Below are positions 63,035-64,000 of a stretch of 64,000 nt of DNA, one piece after another (positions within the stretch are counted from its first letter, which is position 1; the number at the start of each line of letters is the position of its first letter). This stretch comes from Ophiodon elongatus (taxonomy: Eukaryota; Chordata; Actinopteri; Perciformes; Hexagrammidae), in assembly GCA_016806645.1 (NCBI GenBank), contig JACSYO010000506.1, positions 1,898,001 through 1,962,000 on the forward strand, in the 5' to 3' direction. The position numbers were made by a program, and so were the translations under genes. The notes beneath the pieces are model-generated. The model was not told the origin of the DNA. It saw nothing but the letters and a program-made list of their open reading frames with translations, and did not search any database.

Positions 63035-63510
63035 CAGCAGAAAAAGACAATACAATTAAATGATTAATGCACAGCGGGGCCACTGACAATTAAAACTATT
63101 ATAGAAATTAAAATGGCATTATGTCACAGTGGAAAGCTGATGATACCCGTGCCGTCTTTTAAAAGCAATTTTCATAATTCCAATAATTGAAATTACGGCA
63201 TATTCATCCATTTACTGGGTGAGGAGGGCTAAGAGCGGCTACTAATGAAATGCAATCATTAGCATCCAAACAAAGTAATTGGGTAGTCTTTTATCCTTGG
63301 AGATAGGTGATAAGGCACAATCACCCCCATCACCCCCCTCCATCAAAATGCAAAAGCAAGTAATTAAAGCACAGACAAAGATGAGACCAGCGCTGCTGCT
63401 GTGCTGTACACCTCTGAAAACAGCACTGATTGCCTTGATTAGAGACCTTACTGTACCCTCTGATTTTGTTTATGGATACTCTGACATTCTTGGGGACTAG
63501 AACGGGTTGG
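63035..63510. promoter_or_regulatory. Candidate conserved non-coding element, homeodomain-site rich
   Basis: About 470 bp without repeats and dense in ATTA/TAAT cores (GACAATTAAAACTATTATAG, AATAATTGAAATTACGGC, AACAAAGTAATTGG), with ATGCAATCATTAGCAT (octamer-like plus homeobox core) at about 63250-63265. Typical of developmental enhancers in fish gene deserts; conservation not tested. Confidence 0.4.
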
Positions 63511-64000
63511 GGGTAGATGGGTGTGAATTATGAATTTGTCTTGGAGATGGCTGGAAAAAAAAATCCTGAAGTATGGGAAATTCTCTGAATTTTTTTTATA
63601 TACACTGCACTCTACGGTGCTACCTAAGGGTCTCCCTAGTTCAGCTTGAAATCACAACTAAACCCACATTTAGCTCAGTTAGGTATTAGCTCCTTGTACA
63701 TACTTAGGTTAATGGAAAACAGTGCTGCTGTGTGTGACAATTACCGACCTGCTCCAGAGGACAGAGCAGTAAGAAAGGGGAGTATGGGTGGAGGTGGAGA
63801 GGTGAGCCGCAGAAGAAGAGAGAGATTGAAGTGAGAGGAAGATGGGCACATGAAGAGTCTTGAGAAAAAGAGCTCCTTCTCACTTGTCTCTCTAGTGGGG
63901 ACACCATTCTCTCTCCCTTTTCTTGGCTACCTCCTCTGTGGCGTTCGGGGCGCTTCTTCCTGGTATGTCAGCCTCCCTCCCACCCCTCCTCCAGACCGCC
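63511..64000. other. Right edge of window, no gene seen
   Basis: From about 63900 the strand becomes pyrimidine-rich (CTCCCTCCCACCCCTCCTCC), which could be the edge of a new CpG or promoter region, but the window ends. Confidence 0.35.

Overview
The window is vertebrate nuclear DNA, almost certainly from a ray-finned (teleost) fish. The evidence is multi-exon genes with GT-AG introns whose proteins match vertebrate families residue for residue, many CA/GA/TA microsatellites, several repeat families typical of fish, and TAGC-rich motifs around transcription starts. Four protein-coding genes could be rebuilt exon by exon, and every exon junction keeps the reading frame.

Layout: (1) asxl2, minus strand, 3755 leftwards and running off the left edge; four coding exons are seen, covering the N-terminal HARE-HTH domain of this Polycomb deubiquitinase cofactor. 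(2) kif3c, minus strand, 11319 to 5023, 8 coding exons, 771 aa, a kinesin-2 motor subunit with the whole motor in one large exon. (3) hadha, minus strand, 19312 to 12400, 20 exons, 763 aa, the alpha subunit of the mitochondrial trifunctional protein, with all catalytic residues at the human positions. (4) rps6ka5 (MSK1), plus strand, 22546 to 36973, 17 coding exons, 808 aa, a nuclear two-kinase effector of the ERK and p38 pathways. From about 42 to 64 kb no gene could be supported. That part is a gene desert holding microsatellites, MITE-like repeats and several repeat-poor blocks that look like conserved non-coding (enhancer) DNA.

asxl2, kif3c and hadha lie together in the same order and orientation as on human 2p23, whereas rps6ka5 belongs to human 14q32, so the hadha/rps6ka5 neighbourhood is a rearrangement relative to human. 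The hadhb gene, which shares a bidirectional promoter with HADHA in mammals, is absent from its expected place.

The most unusual object is a near-perfect inverted repeat (arms of about 184 bp, about 96% identical, no indels) around an AT-rich core at 3759-4424. It fills the gap between the kif3c 3' end and the asxl2 start codon. One arm is the asxl2 promoter and 5' UTR; the other is an inverted copy of it facing kif3c. The genes are otherwise unrelated in pathway: chromatin (asxl2), ciliary or axonal transport (kif3c), mitochondrial fatty-acid oxidation (hadha) and stress or mitogen signalling (rps6ka5). They do not form a functional cluster.
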